Shown: positions 7,392-15,360, counted from the stretch's first letter. The stretch: DNA of 27,302 nt from an uncultured Eggerthella sp. (GCA_900553605.1 USDX01000016.1:1-27302); one strand, 5' to 3'. Notes: generated from the sequence alone by a model not told the origin. Translations and numbers: made by a program.

Positions 7392-8010
7392 CTATGCATG
7401 TAAACGAGCAATAAGATCTGCCATGTCGCGTCCGAGCTGCTTTGCCATGGGCACGGCGATGGGGGTCTTCCTCTACGCTGCGGCGCCAGCGTGGTTTGCC
7501 GTCTTTCATGCCTGCCATAAGCGATCCGGTAATGCCCGATCCGATAACGGGCCCGGCTGGACGTGGATGGACAACCAGCATTTCATGAGTGGTAAAGAAG
7601 TTTTCCAGAACGCGGTTAGTTGCTTCTGCTCCGCAGTTGTCCAAACCTGCCATGGTAAGAAAGCCGCCCACCTTGCCCTTCAGCTGATTCTCAACCATGT
7701 GAAGCGGACGAGTGCGGTCGATGAAGCACTTGGTGCGCGCGGTAACGTTTCCGAAGTAGTCGGGTGATTCGAGGATGATTCCATCTGCTTCTAACATCCT
7801 TTCTTTCAGTTCGTCCATATCATCGGATATGGGGCAGACGGGTTTGCCGAGGCAGCGGTTGCACCCATTGCAGTATTCGATGTTGAGTTCGGAAAGCTCG
7901 ACCAATTCGGTTTCGGCGTCTTTTGCCTTGGCTTCTTCAAGCACAAGGTTCAAAAGGAAGGCGGTGTTTTGTCCAGCGCGATGGCTTCCGTTGATTGCCA
8001 GTATTTTCAT
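7392..8010 (-). pseudogene. Iron-sulfur flavoprotein / NADPH-dependent FMN reductase family, frameshifted
   Basis: The product starts MKILAINGSHRAGQNT, a flavodoxin-like FMN phosphate loop, with AGAGAGG 7 nt before the ATG. It carries CNGCNRCLGKPVC, the compact CX2CX2CX5C cluster motif of iron-sulfur flavoproteins, and a conserved ESPDYFGNVTARTKCFIDR segment. These proteins shuttle electrons from reduced ferredoxin or NAD(P)H. Homology is lost after VEEDP. Removing one base from the G5 tract (plus-strand 7461-7465) restores a family-like end, EDPIAVPMAKQLGRDMADLIARLHA, broken here only by my reading of the frame, with a stop at 7392-7394 and a total of 205 residues. Unrepaired, the frame runs on to 7120 and into the convergent hydrolase gene. 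It may be a real mutation, slippage-based variation or a sequencing error. Confidence 0.8.
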
Positions 8011-8277
8011 GATGGCACCTCTCTTTGTTACGGGCTTTTCCATTGTATCGGGCGAGGAGAGGTTGTTTCGCCCAATCGCCGAACGCGCGGACGGTGCGTG
8101 GGGACGGGTAGGTGATGCTTGGGATTCTTTTATTCTTTTGAAAAGGGCTTATTGCGTTTCTTTCGATAATGCGGGTATTGCCCGAATTGCTAATAATCTT
8201 GCGGCGCGGGCCGACCCCTACAATGAAATCAGCGCGCAAATATGCGCAAAGGGGGAATACAAAGGGGAGGAAGAGCT

Positions 8278-9600
8278 ATGAGAGTAGTGCTCTGCGGCGA
8301 TCTGCTTTTTTCGAGCAGGAACTTGAAGAATCGATTGGATAAGCGTGTGGTTGATCTGCTTGTTGATGCAGATGCGGTATTTGCAAATGCCGAGTTCAGC
8401 ACGCCAAAACGAAATACCCCTCCGGGCTTGTGCATGTATTTGACTTCAGTGCGTCAAGATATCCTCGATGAGTTAACCGACTTGAACATCAAGCTGGTTT
8501 CCTTTGCGAACAATCACACTGTTGATTACGGCCCGCAGGGTTGCCTTGAAACCATGGAGGCCGCCGAAGCGCGAGGCATTATTCCCTGTGGTGTAGGTCG
8601 CAATCTTTGGGAAGCTCGTAAGGCGCGTTTCCTCGACACAGAGCAAGGTCGTGTAGCGGTGGTTGCATGCTCTTCGACCTGGGCCGAACGCGCTTTGGCA
8701 AGCAACGAGAATGCCGATGTGGTGGCGCGTCCTGGGTTGTGCCCGCTGCGTTGGGGGCGTTCGTATGTGTTACCCAGCGAGCAATTCGAACAGCTTCGTG
8801 CTATTGACGCAATGTTGGGTACCGACAAAAGCTTCAAAGAAGTGAGCAAGATTGAAACGTGGGAGCCACCGACAGAAGATGCGTTCAAGTTCGGTTCTGC
8901 CATGAGTGGAAACTTGCAGATTGAGCGCGGTGACCGCGCCTATGTTCGCGATTATGTGAACGAATCCGATCAGGAAGCAATCCTGGAAAGTATTCGCGAT
9001 GCTGCGCGTAGGTCGGATGTGGTTATTGCCACATTGCATACGCATGAAGGCGAAAACGAAAACTGGTATGCAACCTATGCGCCAAAATTCGTAGAAGAAT
9101 TTGCCCGTAAAGCCATTGATGCGGGGGCAACGTGCTTTGTAGGGCAGGGCGCCCATTTCCCGCGTGGCGTGGAAGTGTATAAGGGATGCCCCATTTTCTA
9201 CAATCTGGGCAGCTTGCTGATGGAGTTCGAATCGGGCGAATCGATGATCTCGCCGGAAATGTACGAGACGTATCATCTGGGCCCCGATGCCCATCCGTCT
9301 GATCTGCATTCGAATCGCGCCCAGAAGCCTGATGGCTCCTGGAATGGGTTCTACTCGGAACGTCGTTTCTCTACCAACTTCCTGGTCGTCCTCGATATCG
9401 ACGAGGAGGGGGCGAACTACGAAATTGTTCCGCTTGATTTGGATATGCATCGTGAAAACAACCTGAAGCGCGGCTTGCCGGAGGTTTCTACCCCTGAAGA
9501 GGGAAAGAAGTTCGCCGAGTACCTTGCGCATGCCAGCGAACGCTATGGGGTTTCGTTTGCGTACTGCGAAGAAACAGGGGCTATTGCATTCGATGCTTAA
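8278..9600 (+). CDS. CapA family (PGA_cap) metallophosphoesterase-like protein
   Basis: The 440-residue protein has the CapA/PGA_cap order of metal-ligand motifs: CGDLLF (D8), FANAEF (N37, E39), SFANNHTVDYG (N79, H80, D83), HTHEGEN, and GQGAHFPRGVEVYKG followed by FYNLGSLL. CapA proteins belong to the calcineurin-like phosphoesterase fold and were named for poly-gamma-glutamate capsule synthesis, but many members stand alone with unknown roles. Here there is no capBC gene, no signal peptide and no membrane anchor, so a capsule role is not supported. The start is the ATG at 8278 behind GGGGAGGAAG; an upstream in-frame ATG at 8242 lacks a site. It is divergent from the flavoprotein gene. Function unknown. 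Confidence 0.82.
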   Translation: MRVVLCGDLLFSSRNLKNRLDKRVVDLLVDADAVFANAEFSTPKRNTPPGLCMYLTSVRQDILDELTDLNIKLVSFANNHTVDYGPQGCLETMEAAEARGIIPCGVGRNLWEARKARFLDTEQGRVAVVACSSTWAERALASNENADVVARPGLCPLRWGRSYVLPSEQFEQLRAIDAMLGTDKSFKEVSKIETWEPPTEDAFKFGSAMSGNLQIERGDRAYVRDYVNESDQEAILESIRDAARRSDVVIATLHTHEGENENWYATYAPKFVEEFARKAIDAGATCFVGQGAHFPRGVEVYKGCPIFYNLGSLLMEFESGESMISPEMYETYHLGPDAHPSDLHSNRAQKPDGSWNGFYSERRFSTNFLVVLDIDEEGANYEIVPLDLDMHRENNLKRGLPEVSTPEEGKKFAEYLAHASERYGVSFAYCEETGAIAFDA

Positions 9601-9815
9601 GCAAGGTGCGTCCCTGAAGGGCAACAGTTATTAGGCGTCAACAACTAGGGCTTTTCATCGGTTAGGGGCACCCGTACCTGCTCATAGGCTTTTGCTCGGG
9701 GCGCCCGCCGCCAGCCCATAGACTTTTGCGGGAAGCACGATTGCCCGGCGATTGCCCGCAAGCGAGCACGGCAAGCCGTTTGCGAGCACCGTATCACGTG
9801 ATTAGAGGAGGGGTT

Positions 9816-10604
9816 ATGTCATTCAACACCATCAAAACCGAAGAGCGTGATGGCATTTACATCATTACGCTGAACAGGCCAAAGGCGAAAAATGCCATGA
9901 ACAGCGAAATGTGGCAAGAGTTGTGCTGGGCCTTTGACCACCTCGATGAAACCGATTCGCTTCGTTGCTGCATCATGACGAATGTTGGTGATTGCTTCTG
10001 CGCCGGGAGCGACCTGAAGGAAATTGCTGCAGGCACCTATCATGCTCCCGAGGGGTATGAGGAAAGCGGGTTCTGTGGCATGACCAAGCGTTATATTGCG
10101 AAGCCGATCATCGCGGCATGCCAGGGGCGTGTTTTAGGGGGCGGCGTAGAAGTTGTTATGGCGTGCGATTTGGCAGTCTGCTCAACCGAATCGACGTTTT
10201 CGCTTCCTGAACCGCGGCGTGGCCTTACGGCTGCGGGCGGTGGTCTGCTGATGCGCATCATGCAGATGGTGCCTCAAAAAGCAGCGATGGAGCTGATGCT
10301 TACCTGCGAGCCTTTCTCTGCTCAAAAGGCGCTTGACTGCTTCTTGGTAAATCGTGTTGTTGAGCCTGATCAGGTGCTTGACGAGGCTATTTCCTTGGCG
10401 AAGCTTATCTGCAAGGGTGCACCTTTGGCGGTCGAGTGCACAAAACGAACCGCCTACGAAACCATGGGAGAAAACGTGGTCTACCCTTCGCGAGGCTGGG
10501 AAATTCTCGAAGAGATTGAGCAGATTACCCAAAACAGTGAAGACAAGATTGAGGGCGCAACGGCGTTTGCCGAAAAGCGTGAGCCAGTTTGGAAGGGCCG
10601 CTAA
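9816..10604 (+). CDS. Enoyl-CoA hydratase/isomerase family protein, CaiD-like
   Basis: This 262-residue crotonase-fold protein has LNRPKAKNAM, the CAGSDLKE CoA-binding/oxyanion segment, GGGVEVVMACDLAV and SLPEPRRGL. Both catalytic glutamates are present (E112, E132), as in true hydratases/dehydratases and in CaiD (E111, E131). The C-terminus (IEGATAFAEKREPVWKGR) is very close to that of E. coli CaiD (carnitinyl-CoA dehydratase), although this tail is shared by several crotonases. The start is the ATG at 9816 behind AGAGGAGGGG; the upstream in-frame extension is not conserved. It is followed by its own terminator and then by a CaiA-like dehydrogenase on the same strand, so the two probably act on one CoA thioester in sequence. 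Confidence 0.9.
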   Translation: MSFNTIKTEERDGIYIITLNRPKAKNAMNSEMWQELCWAFDHLDETDSLRCCIMTNVGDCFCAGSDLKEIAAGTYHAPEGYEESGFCGMTKRYIAKPIIAACQGRVLGGGVEVVMACDLAVCSTESTFSLPEPRRGLTAAGGGLLMRIMQMVPQKAAMELMLTCEPFSAQKALDCFLVNRVVEPDQVLDEAISLAKLICKGAPLAVECTKRTAYETMGENVVYPSRGWEILEEIEQITQNSEDKIEGATAFAEKREPVWKGR

Positions 10605-10627
10605 GATCTTCAATCGAGCTTGTTGGC

Positions 10628-10657
10628 AAAGGCGCTCCGTAAAGGGGCGCCTTTTTT
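10628..10657 (+). terminator. Rho-independent terminator after the enoyl-CoA hydratase
   Basis: AAAGGCGC (10628-10635) pairs with GCGCCTTT around a short loop, followed by TTTTTT. It separates the hydratase from the acyl-CoA dehydrogenase, which therefore needs its own promoter or read-through. Confidence 0.75.
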
Positions 10658-10729
10658 GGTCAAAAACGAGTAAATGGGGTATTTCGTTTTATCGGGATTA
10701 CCTGATGAATGGGGTTTGTGCTTTCGTCA

Positions 10730-10745
10730 TAACCTGGAGAGGTTA
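10730..10745 (+). promoter_or_regulatory. 16-bp palindrome upstream of the acyl-CoA dehydrogenase
   Basis: TAACCTGGAGAGGTTA has perfect 6-bp arms and a 4-bp centre, the same geometry as the palindrome on the aroE promoter. It is 85 bp before the start codon and could be a repressor site. No convincing -35/-10 pair is adjacent. Confidence 0.35.
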
Positions 10746-10829
10746 CATTTCGTCAAACTTGGGAATAGGTAAGACCCTTTTGGTACCGTATCCTTTTAAA
10801 GGTGAAAAGTATGTATCAGGAGGGGTACC

Positions 10830-11981
10830 GTGGACTTCGCTTTGTCCGACAATCAGAAGAACATCATTGCCACATTTCGCGAATTCGGTGAATCGGTATT
10901 TACTCCTGAATCGGTATTCCAGTGGCGCAAAGATCAAGGTCTTCCTGATGAAGTGGTGAAGGGCTTCGTCGATCGCTACTTTGCGCTGGACGATCAGTGC
11001 CCTGATGGCATGGGCATTATGTCGCAGACGCTTATCTTGGAAGAGCTTTGCCGTTGCGCGGGTGCTGCTCTTCCTTTTCAAAACGACCTGTTCAATCTGC
11101 AGATTATGGGTGGTTTTGCCGATGAGGCGGTATCGTCGAGGGTCTTGGACGACTACCGTCAAACGGGGCGCCTGATGTTTTCGCTGGGCGTTTCTGAGCC
11201 AAATGCGGGTTCCGACACCATGAGCATGACCACGTCGGTTGAAACGCGCGACGGCCGCCTGGTGCTCAACGGCAAGAAAACCTATGTGAACAACGGCGAG
11301 TATTCGCCGAGCATTCTGTGCGCTGCCATCGACAAGGACACGCCTTCCGAAGACGAGTATCCGTCACTTTCCTTTTGGCTTATTCCGCACGATTTGCCAG
11401 GCATACGCGCTGTTCCCATCAACAAAATCGGCCAATCGATGGTTCCGTTTGCATCGGTCTCCTTCGATGAAGTCGAGTTGAAGCCCGAGTACCGTTTGCG
11501 TGGTCACGAAGGGGGCTTCCGCCACCTGTTCAAGATGTTGGAGTTCGGCCGCGTGTTCACGTGCGCAGCGTCATTGGGCATGGCGCAAGCCGCAATGGAA
11601 GATGCAGTTGCCAATGCGCGCGTGCGAAAGGCATTCGGTGTTTCCATCGGGCAATTCCAGCAGGTAGAGCAGATGCTTACCGATATGGAAGTGTCGCTGC
11701 GCACGATGCGTTCCATGCTGTACCAAGCTGCATGGGCCATTGAAACCGACCAGCCCGATAAGCGTTTGGCAGTTGCGTTGATGAAGCGCTATATCCCTAA
11801 GACGGCAACTGAGGTGGCAAGCAGCGCTATGCAGATCTTGGGCGGCCTGGGTTACACCGAAAGCGCTCGAGTGAGCACCATCTGGCAGGATTGCCGTGGC
11901 AATCAGATAGCCGAAGGCACCGATCAGATCATGGTGTATATTTCCGCGCCTTTGATCATGGATTCTTACAAACAGGTTTGA
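10830..11981 (+). CDS. Acyl-CoA dehydrogenase family protein, CaiA/YdiO-like
   Basis: The 383-residue flavoprotein has the three acyl-CoA dehydrogenase domains. These include SEPNAGSDTMSM (flavin-binding beta domain), FGVSIGQFQQVEQMLTDM, and SAMQILGGLGYTE followed by IAEGTDQIM. In the last motif E362 aligns with the usual catalytic base. The pattern TMRSMLYQAAWAIE resembles E. coli CaiA (crotonobetainyl-CoA reductase) and its paralogue YdiO, though CaiA has no glutamate at the 362 position. Such enzymes reduce or oxidise the alpha-beta bond of an acyl-CoA with an electron-transfer flavoprotein; no etf gene is in the window. GTG start behind AGGAGGGG (4 nt). Convergent with the TetR gene. Direction of catalysis cannot be read from the sequence. 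Confidence 0.9.
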   Translation: MDFALSDNQKNIIATFREFGESVFTPESVFQWRKDQGLPDEVVKGFVDRYFALDDQCPDGMGIMSQTLILEELCRCAGAALPFQNDLFNLQIMGGFADEAVSSRVLDDYRQTGRLMFSLGVSEPNAGSDTMSMTTSVETRDGRLVLNGKKTYVNNGEYSPSILCAAIDKDTPSEDEYPSLSFWLIPHDLPGIRAVPINKIGQSMVPFASVSFDEVELKPEYRLRGHEGGFRHLFKMLEFGRVFTCAASLGMAQAAMEDAVANARVRKAFGVSIGQFQQVEQMLTDMEVSLRTMRSMLYQAAWAIETDQPDKRLAVALMKRYIPKTATEVASSAMQILGGLGYTESARVSTIWQDCRGNQIAEGTDQIMVYISAPLIMDSYKQV

Positions 11982-12009
11982 TTTCCAGGTTGGTGTAGTA
12001 AGTCAGCGA

Positions 12010-12108
12010 GCGGGTGTGAGGGCTTCAAGATTCCGCGAAAGCGTGAGGAAGCGTGCGGCTGCACGTGACGAGCGCTTGCAGCGGGAAGATTGAAGTTCTC
12101 ACACCCGC
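12010..12108. repeat. Long imperfect inverted repeat between convergent genes
   Basis: GCGGGTGTGAG (12010-12020) and CTCACACCCGC (12098-12108) are perfect 11-bp arms. Just inside them CTTCAA pairs with TTGAAG, and an inner CGTGC-GGCT-GCACG hairpin sits near the middle. No T-run flanks it, so it is not a standard terminator. A second 10-bp hairpin (12123-12148) abuts the TetR stop codon. Confidence 0.6.
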
Positions 12109-12148
12109 GCAGCGTCGGCAACGTGCTTTGTTCGGCAGAACGAAGCAC

Positions 12149-12802
12149 TCATAAATTGCGCCTTAATTGAGCTTCCTTGATTTCGCTTTCCATGGAGCTG
12201 TGGATGATGTTGGAAAAAGGTCCTGCGTTGCTGATCAGGTGCTTGGTGCCGGGCTGTTCGCACTTGTGTGTGAAATAAGAAAGGAATGCACAGGTGTAGA
12301 ACTCGCTTAAGAAGTCAATATTCTCTTCCGGCAGATAGCGGTTGGCCAAGATGATGGTGATGTCGTTGCGCAAGGCGGGAAGGTACAGATCGTACAGGTA
12401 TTCTCGCAGGGTGGCAGGTCCGGTTTCGGCGAAAGCCTGCATATAAAAGGCGCGGTTTCGCTCCAACACAATGGCGAAGGCATCGAAGAACTTCGAGTGG
12501 TCAAGCGAGCGCACTCCCGATTTCTGCGTGATGTAGAAGGGGAAGCTCGAAAGCGAAGGGTCTTCGTCTTTCTTGTAAACCAAGATGTTCTCGGGGAAGC
12601 GGTTTTGAAGCTCGAGCCCGAGATCATATCTGAACTTCCAAATGATAAGAGCGTTCTTGTCCTCGAAGTGGTAGTAGAACGTTTTGCGGTTCTTGCCCGT
12701 ACGCTCAACGATGTCGCTGATGGAAACCTTCTTCAGCGGCTGCTCCTCGCACAGTTGCACAAGCGCATCGGCAATTAGCAGTTTTGTGTCGAGTGTTCCC
12801 AT
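12149..12802 (-). CDS. TetR/AcrR family transcriptional regulator
   Basis: The 217-residue protein has an N-terminal TetR helix-turn-helix (KVSISDIVERTGKNRKTFYYHFEDKNALI, about residues 24-52) and a helical ligand-binding C-terminal part resembling the DhaS-type subgroup. It is convergent with the acyl-CoA dehydrogenase and divergent from the 704-residue reductase across 370 bp. That placement makes the reductase promoter its most likely target, with an organic acid or acyl-CoA as ligand; both are inference. The ATG at 12802 is preceded by AAAGGATCGGGAA, a moderate ribosome-binding site. One TTTTGGTCAAA motif lies in the divergent gap and a near-identical one before the acyl-CoA dehydrogenase. 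Confidence 0.9.
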   Translation of the reverse strand: MGTLDTKLLIADALVQLCEEQPLKKVSISDIVERTGKNRKTFYYHFEDKNALIIWKFRYDLGLELQNRFPENILVYKKDEDPSLSSFPFYITQKSGVRSLDHSKFFDAFAIVLERNRAFYMQAFAETGPATLREYLYDLYLPALRNDITIILANRYLPEENIDFLSEFYTCAFLSYFTHKCEQPGTKHLISNAGPFSNIIHSSMESEIKEAQLRRNL

Positions 12803-13172
12803 TTCCCGATCCTTTCAACCTTCCATACTTGGCTAGTTTAGCGCTACCGAGCATTCTTTTGGTCAAATCAATGAAAATGAGTAGTTGATTCAAAAACTAT
12901 CGCAGCAATTGGTCGGCTAATGCTCGATGAATGGATGCACATCGCGCAAATTATGCATAATGCCGCCAATTCGTCCGAATATCTGTTTTACAATAATTTA
13001 CGCGAAGGAGTGCTCACGATTGGTCATCACTGGTATAGATCGTTGCATGTAGGGTAGGCGGCTTCCAGAAGGGGGAGGTCGTCGTTTTCATGTTCGGAAA
13101 CGAATTGTGCCAGGTATGTCTAATCTGCTCTCAGAGGTTCACATCTTATGTTCTTAGGAAAGGGGCTGCGAC
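12803..13172. other. Divergent regulatory region between the TetR gene and the reductase
   Basis: This 370-bp gap has no coding sequence that I can support. It contains TTTTGGTCAAA (12857-12867), an interrupted repeat TCGTTT/AAACGA around 13083-13104, a possible -10 TCTAAT (13119-13124) and the reductase ribosome-binding site AGGAAAGGGG (13156-13164). I could not find a strong -35. The length fits a highly expressed, regulated gene with distal operator sites. Confidence 0.45.
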
Positions 13173-15287
13173 GTGAAGTACGAATTACTGAACAAGCCGT
13201 TTAAGATCGGCAACGTGGAATTGCGAAATCGCTTTGTCATGCTGCCAATGACCATCGAAAAGACCGACAACTACCATGTTGGCGATGACCTCGTAGACTT
13301 TTACGAGCAGCGCGCAAAGGGCGGTGCCGCTCTGATCGAGCTCGGCTCTTGCTACGTTTGCGACGTTTTCGACACTCACCCCAAGTACCACACCACCACC
13401 GGCGCTGTAGGCGTTTGGGACGACTGCTTCATCCCTGGTCTTACCCGCACCGCTGAAGTTTGCCACAAGCATGGCGCAAAGCTCGCTGCTCAGCTGCAGC
13501 TTTGCTACGAGTGGCGTGCAACGGGTGAAGACGAGCTTCACTCCTATGCCCCTTCTATCGACGTTGCTTCCGGCCCCTTCGTTGGTATGCCTGAAAAGGA
13601 ATTCACCAAGGAAGAGATCCAGCTCGTTGTAAAGCAGTACGGCGATGCTGCTAAGCGCTGCCAGAAGGCTGGCATCGACATCATCGAGATCCATGCAGGC
13701 ATTGGCTACATGGTTATGCGCTTCATCTCCAAGTACTCCAACCATCGTACCGACGAGTACGGTGGAGACACCAAGGGTCGCTGCAAGCTTCTCACCGACA
13801 TCATCGACGAGATCCACAAGCAGTGCGGCGAAGATTACCCGATCCTCGTTCGTTACTCTGCAGACGACCTTATGCCTGGCGGCCAGCGCGTTGAGGACCT
13901 CAAGGAGGTCATCGAGGTTGTAGAGGCTCACGGCATCGACGCTTGGTCCATCCAGGCTGGCTTCCATGAGGCTCCTCGCCCCGTTGCTAACCAGCTCGTT
14001 CCCGAAGGTGAGTTCATCTATCTGTCCAAGGAAGCTAAGAAGTACACTTCTCTGCCTTGCTTCCCTGGCACTCGTATCAACCACCTCGACGTATGCGAGA
14101 AGATTCTCGCTGACGGTTCCGGCGACGCAGCTGGTATGGCTCGTCACTGGATCGCAGAGCCCGAAATCGGCATCAAGGTTGCCGAGGGTCGCTCCGAAGA
14201 AGTTCGTCCCTGCATCGTTTGCTCTCGCTGCCTGGACAACATCTTCATCGGCAAGCCCTGCAAGTGCTCCGTTAACCCCAACGTATACTTCTCCCAGTTC
14301 GGTCAGCCCGAAGACCACAAGGTATCCGGCGCAGAAGCCGAGAAGAAGATCCTCATCGTTGGTGCTGGCCCCTCCGGCCTGGAAGCTGCTCGCAACCTCA
14401 AGCTTCGCGGCTTCAAGAACGTTACCGTTGTCGACCAGAAGAAGAAGGCTTGCGGTCTTCTGAACCTCGCTCAGGTTCTGAACGAAGAGCTTCCTCCGAT
14501 GGTTGATTGGTACAACAACGAGATCAAGCGTCTTGGTCTCGACGTTCGTCTGAACACCAAGGCTGACGCCAACTACATCAAGGACTTCGGCGCTGACGAG
14601 GTAATCCTCGCTGTTGGCCCCGAAACCTCTTCTCCCGACGTTCCCGGCAAGAACCGCAAGAACGTTATCGACTCCCACGCACTGAAGGAGCTCGTAGAGG
14701 GCAAGAACACCCCGGGCATGGGCGCTATGTGGGGCCTGTCCTGCTTCGGCATGGGCATCCTGGGCGCACCCCTTGGCCTTATGAAGTGGGGCCTCGGTAC
14801 GCACCTGCTGGTTAAGAAGCGTCTTGCTGTTATCGGCGGCGGCTTCGCTGGCATCGAGGTTGCATCTTCCATGAACGAGGGCCGCGAGGTTACCGTTATC
14901 GAGTCCGCCAAGAAGGCTGGCGCTGAAATCGGCATCATCGACAAGAACCCTGAGCTCCGCAAGCTCAAGAAGGAAGGCGTTAAGATCCTTACCCTCACCA
15001 AGGTTAAGGCTTACACCGACGAAGGCGTTCTGTGCGAAGACGCTGAGGGCAAGGAATTCACTGTTCCCGCTGACACCATCATCGCTGGCACGGTATGCGT
15101 TGATAACACCTCCCTCTACGATCAGGTTAAGGCTGTACTCGGCGAAGAGCACCTGCACCTCATCGGTAACGCATCTCCCCACACCGATTGGGAAGGCGTT
15201 GCAGCAAACGATCCTTACGGTACGCCTGAGTTCAAGCGTCTCCTCGAGGCCGTTCGCGACGGTTACCTCACCGCTATGAAGATGTAG
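13173..15287 (+). CDS. Old-Yellow-Enzyme / 2-enoate reductase-type Fe-S flavoprotein (FadH/BaiH/FldZ-like)
   Basis: The 704-residue enzyme has the dienoyl-CoA/enoate reductase layout. Residues 1 to about 340 form an FMN TIM barrel (LRNRFVMLPM; IEIHAGIGYMVMRF; NHRTDEYGG). A 4Fe-4S site follows, C347-x2-C350-x2-C353-x11-C365 before VNP. Then come an FAD motif (GAGPSGLEAARNL from G397) and a NAD(P) motif (IGGGFAGIEVASS from G555). Such enzymes pass hydride from NAD(P)H to a C=C bond conjugated to a carboxylate or thioester. Residues about 511-549 are a hydrophobic glycine/methionine-rich insertion not expected between these motifs. There is no signal peptide. The GTG start lies 8 nt after AGGAAAGGGG. 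Codon bias is extreme, as in the CoA-transferase at 194, which points to abundant expression. A terminator follows. The substrate is not readable. Confidence 0.9.
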   Translation: MKYELLNKPFKIGNVELRNRFVMLPMTIEKTDNYHVGDDLVDFYEQRAKGGAALIELGSCYVCDVFDTHPKYHTTTGAVGVWDDCFIPGLTRTAEVCHKHGAKLAAQLQLCYEWRATGEDELHSYAPSIDVASGPFVGMPEKEFTKEEIQLVVKQYGDAAKRCQKAGIDIIEIHAGIGYMVMRFISKYSNHRTDEYGGDTKGRCKLLTDIIDEIHKQCGEDYPILVRYSADDLMPGGQRVEDLKEVIEVVEAHGIDAWSIQAGFHEAPRPVANQLVPEGEFIYLSKEAKKYTSLPCFPGTRINHLDVCEKILADGSGDAAGMARHWIAEPEIGIKVAEGRSEEVRPCIVCSRCLDNIFIGKPCKCSVNPNVYFSQFGQPEDHKVSGAEAEKKILIVGAGPSGLEAARNLKLRGFKNVTVVDQKKKACGLLNLAQVLNEELPPMVDWYNNEIKRLGLDVRLNTKADANYIKDFGADEVILAVGPETSSPDVPGKNRKNVIDSHALKELVEGKNTPGMGAMWGLSCFGMGILGAPLGLMKWGLGTHLLVKKRLAVIGGGFAGIEVASSMNEGREVTVIESAKKAGAEIGIIDKNPELRKLKKEGVKILTLTKVKAYTDEGVLCEDAEGKEFTVPADTIIAGTVCVDNTSLYDQVKAVLGEEHLHLIGNASPHTDWEGVAANDPYGTPEFKRLLEAVRDGYLTAMKM

Positions 15288-15327
15288 TCATCTGCTGAAG
15301 CAGTTGATTTCGCACTAAGTGCATTCG

Positions 15328-15360
15328 GAAAGCCGCCCGTTTGGGCGGCTTTCTTGTTTT
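15328..15360 (+). terminator. Rho-independent terminator after the reductase
   Basis: GAAAGCCGCCC (15328-15338) pairs perfectly with GGGCGGCTTTC (15343-15353) around GTTT, followed by TTGTTTT. Confidence 0.9.

Noticed and set aside
9726..9815. Longer N-terminus for the enoyl-CoA hydratase
   Set aside because: The extra 30 residues are not crotonase-like, and ATG 9816 has a strong ribosome-binding site.
194..11981. A complete carnitine (cai) operon
   Set aside because: CaiB-, CaiD- and CaiA-like proteins are present, but they are not contiguous, the CaiA-like protein has a catalytic glutamate that CaiA lacks, and there is no CaiT, CaiC or CaiE.
13185..15182. A 665-codon open frame on the minus strand across the reductase
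   Set aside because: It is the same artefact of extreme codon bias; the plus-strand frame has clear FMN, Fe-S, FAD and NAD(P) motifs.
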